From positions 91,743,046 to 91,807,045 of the forward strand of contig JBAIZL010000006.1 in the NCBI GenBank assembly GCA_036971475.1: a stretch of DNA of 64,000 nt, in the 5' to 3' direction. Positions 26,485-39,879 of this stretch are shown here, piece by piece. A program made the position numbers and the translations under genes. This stretch comes from Prosapia bicincta. Lineage: Eukaryota; Arthropoda; Insecta; Hemiptera; Cercopidae. Numbering within the stretch: position 1 is the stretch's first letter; every line of letters starts with the position of its first letter. A model generated the notes under the pieces. It was not told the origin of the DNA, did not search any database, and saw nothing but the letters and a program-made list of their open reading frames with translations.

Positions 26485-28410
26485 AACGTAGCATCGACCA
26501 TAGATTCGCATTGTGCACTTAGAATTGAACTATAATAAGTATTATAGGAGCTATCGCAATTGTCATATATTTGCTCTAAAAAAAATGCATGAATTATAGT
26601 TCATGGATTTTGCGATTTCTACAAAAAATGGATTTCTCATTTAAAATGCATTAATAACGTAGAATCGGCCATAGATTCGCATTGTGCACTTAGAATTGAT
26701 CTATAATAAGTATTATAGGAGCTATGGCAATTGTCATATATTTGCTCTAAAAAAATGCACGAATTATAGTTCATGGATTTTGCGATTTCTACAAAAAATG
26801 GATTTCTCATTTAAAATGCATTAATAACGTAGAATCGACCATAGATTCGCATTGTGCATTTAGAATTGAACTATAATAAGTATTATAGGAGCTATTGCAA
26901 TTGTCATATATTTGCTCTAAAAAAAATGCATGAATTATAGTTCATGGATTTTGCGATTTCTACAAAAAATGGATTTCTCATTTAAAATGCATTAATAACG
27001 TAGAATCGGCCATAGATTCGCATTGTGCACTTAGAATTGATCTATAATAAGTATTATAGGAGCTATGGCAATTGTCATATATTTGCTCTAAAAAAATGCA
27101 CGAATTATAGTTCATGGATTTTGCGATTTCTACAAAAAATGGATTTCTCATTTAAAATGCATTAATAACGTAGAATCGACCATAGATTCGCATTGTGCAC
27201 TTAGAATTGAACTATAATAAGTATTATAGGAGCTATCGCAATTGTCATATATTTGCTCTAAAAAAAATGCATGAATTATAGTTCATGGATTTTGCGATTT
27301 CTACAAAAAATGGATTTCTCATTTAAAATGCATTAATAACGTAGAATCGACCATAGATTCGCATTGTGCACTTAGAATTGAACTATAATAAGTATTATAG
27401 GAGCTATGGCAATTGTCATATATTTGCTCTAAAAAAAATGCATGAATTATAGTTCATGGATTTTGCGATTTCTACAAAAAATGGATTTCTCATTTAAAAT
27501 GCATAAATAACGTAGAATCGACCATAGATTCGCATTGTGCACTTAGAATTGAACTATAATAAGTATTATAGGAGCTATCGCAATTGTCATATATTTGCTC
27601 TACAAAAAATGCATGAATTATAGTCCATGGATTTTGCGATTTCTACAAAAAATGGATTTCTCATTTAAAATGCATAAATAACGTAGAATCGACCATAGAT
27701 TCGCATTGTGCACTTAGAATTGATCTATAATAAGTATTATAGGAGCTATGGCAATTGTCATATATTTGCTCTAAAAAAATGCACGAATTATAGTTCATGG
27801 ATTTTGCGATTTCTACAAAAAATGGATTTCTCATTTAAAATGCATTAATAACGTAGAATCGACCATAGATTCGCATTGTGCACTTAGAATTGAACTATAA
27901 TAAGTATTATAGGAGCTATCGCAATTGTCATATATTTGCTCTAAAAAAAATGCATGAATTATAGTTCATGGATTTTTCGATTTCTACAAAAAATGGATTT
28001 CTCATTTAAAATGCATAAATAACGTAGCATTGACCATAGATTCGCATTGTGCACTTAGAATTGAACTATAATAAGTATTATAGGAGCTATGGCAATTGTC
28101 ATATATTTGCTCTAAAAACAATGCATGAATTATAGTTCATGGATTTTGCGATTTCTACAAAAAATGGATTTCTCATTTGAAATGCATTAATAACGTAGAA
28201 TCGACCATAGATTCGCATTGTGCACTTAGAATTGATCTATAATAAGTATTATAGGAGCTATGGCAATTGTCATATATTTGCTCTAAAAAAAATGCATGAA
28301 TTATAGTTCATGGATTTTGCGATTTCTACAAAAAATGGATTTCTCATTTAAAATGCATTAATAACGTAGAATCGACCATAGATTCGCATTGTGCACTTAG
28401 AATTGAACTA
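26485..28410 (+). repeat. First copy of an 11-monomer segment repeated 3,073 bp downstream
   Basis: This segment aligns with about 29,558-31,483 at an offset of 3,073-3,074 bases (18 monomers). Shared private changes include GTAGCATTGACC (28,028 here, 31,101 there) and ATAGTCCATGG (ending 27,628 and 30,702). The order of monomers also matches part of the 2,560-bp unit at 19.8-25 kb, so this block has been copied at least four times in the domain. The 28.4-29.5 kb stretch between the copies has a different monomer order. Confidence 0.8.
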
Positions 28411-29557
28411 TAATAAGTATTATAGGAGCTATCGCAATTGTCATATATTTGCTCTAAAAAAAATGCATGAATTATAGTTCATGGATTTTGCGATTTCTAC
28501 AAAAAATGGATTTCTCATTTAAAATGCATTAATAACGTAGAATCGACCATAGATTCGCATTGTGCACTTAGAATTGAACTATAATAAGTATTATAGGAGC
28601 TATCGCAATTGTCATATATTTGCTCTAAAAAAAATGCATGAATTATAGTTCATGGATTTTGCGATTTTTACAAAAAATGGATTTCTCATTTAAAATGCAT
28701 AGATAACGTAGCATCGACCATAGATTCGCATTGTGCACTTAGAATTGAACTATAATAAGTATTATAGGAGCTATCGCAATTGTCATATATTTGCTCTAAA
28801 AAAAATGCATGAATTATAGTTCATGGATTTTGCGATTTCTACAAAAAATGGATTTCTCATTTAAAATGCATTAATAACGTAGAATCGGCCATAGATTCGC
28901 ATTGTGCACTTAGAATTGATCTATAATAAGTATTATAGGAGCTATGGCAATTGTCATATATTTGCTCTAAAAAAATGCACGAATTATAGTTCATGGATTT
29001 TGCGATTTCTACAAAAAATGGATTTCTCATTTAAAATGCATTAATAACGTAGAATCGACCATAGATTCGCATTGTGCATTTAGAATTGAACTATAATAAG
29101 TATTATAGGAGCTATTGCAATTGTCATATATTTGCTCTAAAAAAAATGCATGAATTATAGTTCATGGATTTTGCAATTTCTACAAAAAATGGATTTCTCA
29201 TTTAAAATGCATTAATAACGTAGAATCGGCCATAGATTCGCATTGTGCACTTAGAATTGATCTATAATAAGTATTATAGGAGCTATGGCAATTGTCATAT
29301 ATTTGCTCTAAAAAAATGCACGAATTATAGTTCATGGATTTTGCGATTTCTACAAAAAATGGATTTCTCATTTAAAATGCATAAATAACGTAGAATCGAC
29401 CATAGATTCTCATTGTGCACTTAGAATTGAACTATAATAAGTATTATAGGAGCTATCGCAATTGTCATATATTTGCTCTAAAAAAAATGCATGAATTATA
29501 GTTCATGGATTTTGCGATTTCTACAAAAAATGGATTTCTCATTTGAAATGCATTAAT

Positions 29558-31483
29558 AACGTAGAATCGACCATAGATTCGCATTGTGCACTTAGAATTG
29601 AACTATAATAAGTATTATAGGAGCTATCGCAATTGTCATATATTTGCTCTAAAAAAAATGCATGAATTATAGTTCATGGATTTTGCGATTTCTACAAAAA
29701 ATGGATTTCTCATTTAAAATGCATTAATAACGTAGAATCGGCCATAGATTCGCATTGTGCACTTAGAATTGATCTATAATAAGTATTATAGGAGCTATGG
29801 CAATTGTCATATATTTGCTCTAAAAAAATGCACGAATTATAGTTCATGGATTTTGCGATTTCTACAAAAAATGGATTTCTCATTTAAAATGCATTAATAA
29901 CGTAGAATCGACCATAGATTCGCATTGTGCATTTAGAATTGAACTATAATAAGTATTATAGGAGCTATTGCAATTGTCATATATTTGCTCTAAAAAAAAT
30001 GCATGAATTATAGTTCATGGATTTTGCGATTTCTACAAAAAATGGATTTCTCATTTAAAATGCATTAATAACGTAGAATCGGCCATAGATTCGCATTGTG
30101 CACTTAGAATTGATCTATAATAAGTATTATAGGAGCTATGGCAATTGTCATATATTTGCTCTAAAAAAATGCACGAATTATAGTTCATGGATTTTGCGAT
30201 TTCTACAAAAAATGGATTTCTCATTTAAAATGCATTAATAACGTAGAATCGACCATAGATTCGCATTGTGCACTTAGAATTGAACTATAATAAGTATTAT
30301 AGGAGCTATCGCAATTGTCATATATTTGCTCTAAAAAAAATGCATGAATTATAGTTCATGGATTTTGCGATTTCTACAAAAAATGGATTTCTCATTTAAA
30401 ATGCATTAATAACGTAGAATCGACCATAGATTCGCATTGTGCACTTAGAATTGAACTATAATAAGTATTATAGGAGCTATGGCAATTGTCATATATTTGC
30501 TCTAAAAAAAATGCATGAATTATAGTTCATGGATTTTGCGATTTCTACAAAAAATGGATTTCTCATTTAAAATGCATAAATAACGTAGAATCGACCATAG
30601 ATTCGCATTGTGCACTTAGAATTGAACTATAATAAGTATTATAGGAGCTATCGCAATTGTCATATATTTGCTCTACAAAAAATGCATGAATTATAGTCCA
30701 TGGATTTTGCGATTTCTACAAAAAATGGATTTCTCATTTAAAATGCATAAATAACGTAGAATCGACCATAGATTCGCATTGTGCACTTAGAATTGATCTA
30801 TAATAAGTATTATAGGAGCTATGGCAATTGTCATATATTTGCTCTAAAAAAATGCACGAATTATAGTTCATGGATTTTGCGATTTCTACAAAAAATGGAT
30901 TTCTCATTTAAAATGCATTAATAACGTAGAATCGACCATAGATTCGCATTGTGCACTTAGAATTGAACTATAATAAGTATTATAGGAGCTATCGCAATTG
31001 TCATATATTTGCTCTAAAAAAAATGCATGAATTATAGTTCATGGATTTTTCGATTTCTACAAAAAATGGATTTCTCATTTAAAATGCATAAATAACGTAG
31101 CATTGACCATAGATTCGCATTGTGCACTTAGAATTGAACTATAATAAGTATTATAGGAGCTATGGCAATTGTCATATATTTGCTCTAAAAACAATGCATG
31201 AATTATAGTTCATGGATTTTGCGATTTCTACAAAAAATGGATTTCTCATTTGAAATGCATTAATAACGTAGAATCGACCATAGATTCGCATTGTGCACTT
31301 AGAATTGATCTATAATAAGTATTATAGGAGCTATGGCAATTGTCATATATTTGCTCTAAAAAAAATGCATGAATTATAGTTCATGGATTTTGCGATTTCT
31401 ACAAAAAATGGATTTCTCATTTAAAATGCATTAATAACGTAGAATCGACCATAGATTCGCATTGTGCACTTAGAATTGAACTA
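29558..31483 (+). repeat. Second copy of the 11-monomer segment (3,073-bp offset)
   Basis: This is the partner of the segment at 26,485-28,410, with GTAGCATTGACC at about 31,097 and the CCATGG variant ending at 30,702. The alignment ends near 31,484, where this copy reads CTATATTAAGTATTACGG while the other keeps the normal dyad. The end falls next to a stretch of damaged monomers at 31.48-31.82 kb, consistent with a recombination breakpoint there. Confidence 0.8.
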
Positions 31484-31619
31484 TATTAAGTATTACGGAG
31501 CTATGGCAATTGTCATATATTTGCTCTAAAAAAAATGCATGAATTATAGTTCATGGATTTTGCGATTTCTACAAAAAATGGATTTCTCATTTAAAATGCA
31601 TTAATAACGTAGAATCGAC

Positions 31620-31830
31620 CATAGATTCGCATTGTGCACTTAGAATTGAACTATAATAATTATTATAGGAGCTATGGCAATTGTCATATATTTGCTCTAA
31701 AAAAAATGCATGAATTATAGTTCATGGATTTTGAACTATAATAAGTATTATAGGAGCTATCGCAATTGTCATATATTTGCTCAAAAAAAAATGCATGAAT
31801 TATAGTTCATTTCTTTTTCGATTTCTACAA
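31620..31830 (+). repeat. Half-length satellite monomer (about 86-bp internal deletion)
   Basis: Near 31,733 the sequence passes directly from CATGGATTTTG to AACTATAATAAG. It skips the second A-run and the monomer junction, so this unit is about 85 bases instead of 171. The two sides share TTG at the breakpoint, compatible with a microhomology or slippage deletion. The next monomer also has a 9-A run and an altered hairpin arm (TTCATTTCTTTTTCG near 31,807). The deletion is independently shown by offset: the TAATAATTATTATAGG variant pairs with 34,812 at 3,161 bases, while markers to its right pair at 3,247. Confidence 0.88.
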
Positions 31831-34800
31831 AAAATGGATTTCTCATTTAAAATGCATAAATAACGTAGCATCGACCATAGATTCGTATTGTGCACTTAGG
31901 ATTGAACTATAATAAGTATTATAGGAGCTATGGCAATTGTCATATATTTGCTCTAAAAACAATGCATGAATTATAGTTCATGGATTTTGCGATTTCTACA
32001 AAAAATGGATTTCTCATTTGAAATGCATTAATAACGTAGAATCGACCATAGATTCGCATTGTGCACTTAGAATTGAACTATAATAAGTATTATAGGAGCT
32101 ATGGCATTTGTCATATATTTGCTCTAAAAAAAATGCATGAATTATAGTTCATGGATTTTGCGATTTCTACAAAAAATGGATTTCTCATTTAAAATGCATT
32201 AATAACGTAGAATCGACCATAGATTCGCATTGTGCACTTAGAATTGAACTATAATAAGTATTATAGGAGCTATGGCAATTGTCATATATTTGCTCTAAAA
32301 AAAATGCATGAATTATAGTTCATGGATTTTGCGATTTCTACAAAAAATGGATTTCTCATTTAAAATGCATTAATAACGTAGAATCGACCATAGATTCGCA
32401 TTGTGCACTTCGAATTGAACTATAATAAGTATTATAGGAGCTATGGCAATTGTCATATATTTGCTCTAAAAAAAATGCATGAATTATAGTTCATGGATTT
32501 TGCGATTTCTACAAATAATTGATTTCTCATTTAAAATGCATTAATAACGTAGAATCGACCATAGATTCGCATTGTGCACTTAGAATTGAACTATAATAAG
32601 TATTATAGGAGCTATGGCAATTGTCATATATTTGCTCTAAAAAAAATGCATGAATTATAGTTCATGGATTTTGCGATTTCTACAAAAAATGGATTTCTCA
32701 TTTAAAATGCATTAATAACGTAGAATCGACCATAGATTCGCATTGTGCACTTAGAATTGAACTATAATAGGTATTATAGGAGCTATCGCAATTGTCATAT
32801 ATTTGCTCTAAAAAAAAATGCATGAATTATAGTTCATGGATTTTGCGATTTCTACAAAAAATGGATTTCTCATTTAAAATGCATTAATAACGTAGTATCG
32901 ACCATAGATTCGCATTGTGCACTTAGAATTGAACTATAATAAGTATTATAGGAGCTATGGCAATTGTATATTTGCTCTAAAAAAAATGCATGAATTATAG
33001 TTCATGGATTTTGCGATTTCTACAAATAATTGATTTCTCATTTAAAATGCATTAATAACGTAGAATCGACCATAGATTCGCATTGTGCACTTAGAATTGA
33101 ACTATAATACGTATTATAGGAGCTATCGCAATTGTCATATATTTGCTCTAAAAAAAATGCATGAATTATAGTTCATGGATTTTGCGATTTCTACAAAAAA
33201 TGGATTTCTCATTTGAAATGCATTAATAACCTAGAATCGACCATAGATTCGCATTGTGCACTTAGAATTGAACTATAATAAGTATTATAGGAGCTATGGC
33301 AATTGTCATATATTTGCTCTAAAAAAAATGCATGAATTATAGTTCATGGATTTTGCGATTTCTACAAAAAATGGATTTCTCATTTAAAATGCATTAATAA
33401 CGTAGAATCGACCATAGATTCGCATTATGCACTTAGAATTGAACTATAATAAGTATTATAGGAGCTATGGCAATTGTCATATATTTGCTCTAAAAAAAAT
33501 GCATGAATTATAGTTCATGGATTTTGCGATTTCTACAAAAAATGGATTTCTCATTTAAAATGCATTAATAACGTAGAATCGACCATAGATTCGCATTGTG
33601 CACTTAGAATTGAACTATAATAAGTATTATAGGAGCTATCGCAATTGTCATATATTTGCTCTACAAAAAATGCATGAATTATAGTCCATGGATTTTGCGA
33701 TTTCTACAAAAAATGGATTTCTCATTTAAAATGCATAAATAACGTAGAATCGACCATAGATTCGCATTGTGCACTTAGAATTGAACTATAATAAGTATTA
33801 TAGGAGCTATCGCAATTGTCATATATTTGCTCTAAAAAAAATGCACGAATTATAGTTCATGGAATTTGCGATTTCTACAAAAAATGGATTTCTCATTTAA
33901 AATGCATTAATAACGTAGAATCGACCATAGATTCGTATTGTGCACTTAGAATTGATCTATAATAAGTATTATAGGAGCTATCGCAAATGTCATTAATTTG
34001 CTCTAAAAAAAATGCATGAATTATAGTTCATGGATTTTGCGATTTCTACAAAAAATGGATTTCTGATTTAAAATGCATTAATAACGTAGAATCGGCCATA
34101 GATTCGCACTGTGCACTTAGAATTGATCTATAATAAGTATTATAGGAGCTATGGCAATTGTCATATATTTGCTCTAAAAAAATGCACGAATTATAGTTCA
34201 TGGATTTTGCGATTTCTACAAAAAATGGATTTCTCATTTAAAATGCATTAATAACGTAGAATCGACCATAGATTCGCATTGTGCACTTAGAATTGAACTA
34301 TAATAAGTATTATAGGAGCTATCGCAATTGTCATATATTTGCTCTAAAAAAAAATGCATGAATTATAGTTCATGGATTTTTCGATTTCTACAAAAAATGG
34401 ATTTCTCATTTAAAATGCATAAATAACGTAGCATTGACCATAGATTCGCATTGTGCACTTAGAATTGAACTATAATAAGTATTATAGGAGCTATGGCAAT
34501 TGTCATATATTTGCTCTAAAAACAATGCATGAATTATAGTTCATGGATTTTGCGATTTCTACAAAAAATGGATTTCTCATTTGAAATGCATTAATAACGT
34601 AGAATCGACCATAGATTCGCATTGTGCACTTAGAATTGATCTATAATAAGTATTATAGGAGCTATGGCAATTGTCATATATTTGCTCTAAAAAAAATGCA
34701 TGAATTATAGTTCATGGATTTTGCGATTTCTACAAAAAATGGATTTCTCATTTAAAATGCATTAATAACGTAGAATCGACCATAGATTCGCATTGTGCAC

Positions 34801-36885
34801 TTAGAATTGAACTATAATAATTATTATAGGAGCTATGGCAATTGTCATATATTTGCTCTAAAAAAAATGCATGAATTATAGTTCATGGATTTTGCGATTT
34901 CTACAAAAAATGGATTTCTCATTTGAAATGCATTAATAACGTAGAATCGACCATAGATTCGCATTGTGCACTTAGAATTGAACTATAATAAGTATTATAG
35001 GAGCTATCGCAATTGTCATATATTTGCTCTAAAAAAAATGCATGAATTATAGTTCATGGCTTTTTCGATTTCTACAAAAAATGGATTTCTCATTTAAAAT
35101 GCATAAATAACGTAGCATCGACCATAGATTCGCATTGTGCACTTAGGATTGAACTATAATAAGTATTATAGGAGCTATGGCAATTGTCATATATTTGCTC
35201 TAAAAACAATGCATGAATTATAGTTCATGGATTTTGCGATTTCTACAAAAAATGGATTTCTCATTTGAAATGCATTAATAACGTAGAATCGACCATAGAT
35301 TCGCATTGTGCACTTAGAATTGAACTATAATAAGTATTATAGGAGCTATGGCATTTGTCATATATTTGCTCTAAAAAAAATGCATGAATTATAGTTCATG
35401 GATTTTGCGATTTCTACAAAAAATGGATTTCTCATTTAAAATGCATTAATAACGTAGAATCGACCATAGATTCGCATTGTGCACTTAGAATTGAACTATA
35501 ATAAGTATTATAGGAGCTATGGCAATTGTCATATATTTGCTCTAAAAAAAATGCATGAATTATAGTTCATGGATTTTGCGATTTCTACAAAAAATGGATT
35601 TCTCATTTAAAATGCATTAATAACGTAGAATCGACCATAGATTCGCATTGTGCACTTCGAATTGAACTATAATAAGTATTATAGGAGCTATGGCAATTGT
35701 CATATATTTGCTCTAAAAAAAATGCATGAATTATAGTTCATGGATTTTGCGATTTCTACAAATAATTGATTTCTCATTTAAAATGCATTAATAACGTAGA
35801 ATCGACCATAGATTCGCATTGTGCACTTAGAATTGAACTATAATAAGTATTATAGGAGCTATGGCAATTGTCATATATTTGCTCTAAAAAAAATGCATGA
35901 ATTATAGTTCATGGATTTTGCGATTTCTACAAAAAATGGATTTCTCATTTAAAATGCATTAATAACGTAGAATCGACCATAGATTCGCATTGTGCACTTA
36001 GAATTGAACTATAATAGGTATTATAGGAGCTATCGCAATTGTCATATATTTGCTCTAAAAAAAAATGTATGAATTATAGTTCATGGATTTTGCGATTTCT
36101 ACAAAAAATGGATTTCTCATTTAAAATGCATTAATAACGTAGTATCGACCATAGATTCGCATTGTGCACTTAGAATTGAACTATAATAAGTATTATAGGA
36201 GCTATGGCAATTGTATATTTGCTCTAAAAAAAATGCATGAATTATAGTTCATGGATTTTGCGATTTCTACAAATAATTGATTTCTCATTTAAAATGCATT
36301 AATAACGTAGAATCGACCATAGATTCGCATTGTGCACTTAGAATTGAACTATAATACGTATTATAGGAGCTATCGCAATTGTCATATATTTGCTCTAAAA
36401 AAAATGCATGAATTATAGTTCATGGATTTTGCGATTTCTACAAAAAATGGATTTCTCATTTGAAATGCATTAATAACCTAGAATCGACCATAGATTCGCA
36501 TTGTGCACTTAGAATTGAACTATAATAAGTATTATAGGAGCTATGGCAATTGTCATATATTTGCTCTAAAAAAAATGCATGAATTATAGTTCATGGATTT
36601 TGCGATTTCTACAAAAAATGGATTTCTCATTTAAAATGCATTAATAACGTAGAATCGACCATAGATTCGCATTATGCACTTAGAATTGAACTATAATAAG
36701 TATTATAGGAGCTATGGCAATTGTCATATATTTGCTCTAAAAAAAATGCATGAATTATAGTTCATGGATTTTGCGATTTCTACAAAAAATGGATTTCTCA
36801 TTTAAAATGCATTAATAACGTAGAATCGACCATAGATTCGCATTGTGCACTTAGAATTGAACTATAATAAGTATTATAGGAGCTA
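31795..36885 (+). repeat. Nineteen-monomer duplication, 3,247-bp offset
   Basis: About 31,795-33,638 matches about 35,042-36,885 at a constant 3,247 bases. Shared private variants in order are TTAGGATTG (31,898 and 35,145), GGCATTTGTC (32,103 and 35,350), ATAGGTATTATAGG (about 32,768 and 36,015), the CAATTGTATATTTG deletion (about 32,960 and 36,207), AACCTAGAATC (about 33,228 and 36,475) and CATTATGCAC (about 33,424 and 36,671). The match ends near 33,640, where one copy has CTACAAAAAATG with CCATGG. A partial third appearance of the first markers occurs at 38.5-38.8 kb. Confidence 0.85.
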
Positions 36886-39879
36886 TGGCAATTGTCATAT
36901 ATTTGCTCTAAAAAAAATGCATGAATTATAGTTCATTGATTTTGCGATTTCTACAAAAAATGGATTTCTCATTTGAAATGCATTAATAACTTAGAATCGA
37001 CCATAGATTCGCATTGTGCACTTAGAATTGAACTATAATAAGTATTATAGGAGCTATGGCAATTGTCATATATTTGCTCTAAAAAAAATGCATGAATTAT
37101 AGTTCATGGATTTTGCGATTTCTACAAATAATTGATTTCTCATTTAAAATGCATTAATAACGTAGAATCGACCATAGATTCGCATTGTGCACTTAGAATT
37201 GAACTATAATAAGTATTATAGGAGCTATGGCAATTGTCATATATTTGCTCTAAAAAAAATGCATGAATTATAGTTCATGGATTTTGCGATTTCTACAAAA
37301 AAAGGATTTCTCATTTGAAATGCATTAATAACGTAGAATCGACCATAGATTCGCATTGTGCACTTAGAATTGAACTATAATAAGTATTATAGAAGCTATG
37401 GCAATTGTCATATATTTGCTCTAAAAAAAATGCATGAATTATAGTTCATGGATTTTGCGATTTCTACAAATATTTGATTTCTCATTTAAAATGCATTAAT
37501 AACGTAGAATCGACCATAGATTCGCATTGTGCACTTAGAATTGAACTATAATAAGTATTATAGGAGCTATGGCAATTGTCATATATTTGCTCTAAAAAAA
37601 AATGCATGAATTATAGTTCATGGATTTTGCGATTTCTACAAAAAATGGATTTCTCATTTGAAATGCATTAATAACGTAGAATCGACCATAGATTCGCATT
37701 GTGCACTTAGAATTGAACTATAATAAGTATTATAGGAGCTATGGCAATTGTCATATATTTGCTCTATAAAAAATGCATGAATTATAGTTCATGGATTTTG
37801 GGATTTCTACAAAAAATGGATTTCTCATTTAAAATGCATTAATAACGTAGAATCGACCATAGATTCGCATTGTGCACTTAGAATTGAACTATAATAAGTA
37901 TTATAGGAGCTATGGCAATTGTCATATATTTGCTCTAAAAAAAATGCATGAATTATAATTCATGGATTTTGCGATTTCTACAAAAAATGGATTTCTAATT
38001 TAAAATGCATTAATAACGTAGAATCGACCATAGATTCGAATTGTGCACTTAGAATTGAACTATAATAAGTATTATAGGAGCTATGGCAATTGTCATATAT
38101 TTGCTCTAAAAAAAATGCATGAATTATAGTTCATGGATTTTGCGATTTCTACAAAAAATGGATTTTTCATTTAAAATGCATTAATAACGTGGAATCGACC
38201 ATAGATTCGCATTGGGCACTTAGAATTGAACTATAATAAGTATTATAGTAGCTATGGCAATTGTCATATATTTGCTCTAAAAAAAATGCATGAATTATAG
38301 TTCATGGATTTTGCGATTTCTACAAATAATTGATTTCTCATTTAAAATGCATTAATAACGTAGAATCGACCATAGATTCGCATTGTGCACTTAGAATTGA
38401 ACTATAATAAGTATTATAGGAGCTATCGCAATTGTCATATATTTGCTCTAAAAAAAATGCATGAATTATAGTTCATGGCTTTTTCGATTTCTACAAAAAA
38501 TGGATTTCTCATTTAAAATGCATAAATAACGTAGCATCGACCATAGATTCGCATTGTGCTCTTAGGATTGAACTATAATAAGTATTATAGGAGCTATGGC
38601 AATTGTCATATATTTGCTCTAAAAACAATGCATGAATTATAGTTCATGGATTTTGCGATTTCTACAAAAAATGGATTTCTCATTTGAAATGCATTAATAA
38701 CGTAGAATCGACCATAGATTCGCATTGTGCACTTAGAATTGAACTATAATAAGTATTATAGGAGCTATGGCATTTGTCATATATTTGCTCTAAAAAAAAT
38801 GCATGAATTATAGTTCATGGATTTTGCGATTTCTACATTAAATGGATTTCTCATTTAAAATGCATTAATAACGTAAAATCGACCATAGATTCTTATTGTG
38901 CACTTAGAATTGAACTATAATAAGTATTATAGGAGCTATGGCAATTGTCATATATTTGCTCTAAAAAAAATGCATGAATTATAGTTCATGGATTTTGCGA
39001 TTTCTACAAAAAATGGATTTCTCATTTAAAATGCATTAATAACGTAGAATCGACCATAGATTCGCATTATGCACTTAGAATTGAACTATAATAAGTATTA
39101 TAGGAGCTATGGCAATTGTCATATATTTGCTCTAAAAAAAATGCATGAATTATAGTTCATGGATTTTGCGATTTCTACAAAAAATGGATTTCTCATTTAA
39201 AATGCATTAATAACGTAGAATCGACCATAGATTCGCATTGTGCACTTAGAATTGAACTATAATAAGTATTATAGGAGCTATGGCAATTGTCATATATTTG
39301 CTCTAAAAAAAATGCATGAATTATAGTTCATTGATTTTGCGATTTCTACAAAAAATGGATTTCTCATTCGAAATGCATTAATAACGTAGAATCGACCATA
39401 GATTCGCATTGTGCACTTAGAATTGAACTATAATAAGTATTATAGGAGCTATGGCAATTGTCATATATTTGCTCTAAAAAAAATGCATGAATTATAGTTC
39501 ATGGATTTTGCGATTTCTACAAATAATTGATTTCTCATTTAAAATGCATTAATAACGTAGAATCGACCATAGATTCGCATTGTGCACTTAGAATTGAACT
39601 ATAATAAGTATTATAGGAGCTATGGCAATTGTCATATATTTGCTCTAAAAAAAATGCATGAATTATAGTTCATGGATTTTGCGATTTCTACAAAAAATGG
39701 ATTTCTCATTTGAAATGCATTAATAACGTAGAATCGACCATAGATTCGCATTGTGCACTTAGAATTGAACTATAATAAGTATTATAGGAGCTATGGCAAT
39801 TGTCATATATTTGCTCTAAAAAAAATGCATGAATTATAGTTCATGGATTTTGCGATTTCTACAAAAAATGGATTTCTCA

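Larger units (their letters stand above)
15320..31480 (+). repeat. Satellite domain B: GGCC / CACGAATT / CATAGATAACG variant family
   Basis: Diagnostic variants here are ATCGGCCATAG, a 7-A run followed by TGCACGAATT, CATAGATAACGTAGCATCG, GTGCATTTAG with GCTATTGCAATT, AAAAACAATGC, and ATAGTCCATGG. They occur in a fixed order, for example CATAGATAACG monomer, then GGCC monomer, then GTGCATTTAG monomer, then GGCC again. That makes the domain a long-period higher-order structure. The early part (15.3-19 kb) carries the same variants in a less regular order. No non-satellite sequence is present. Confidence 0.85.
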
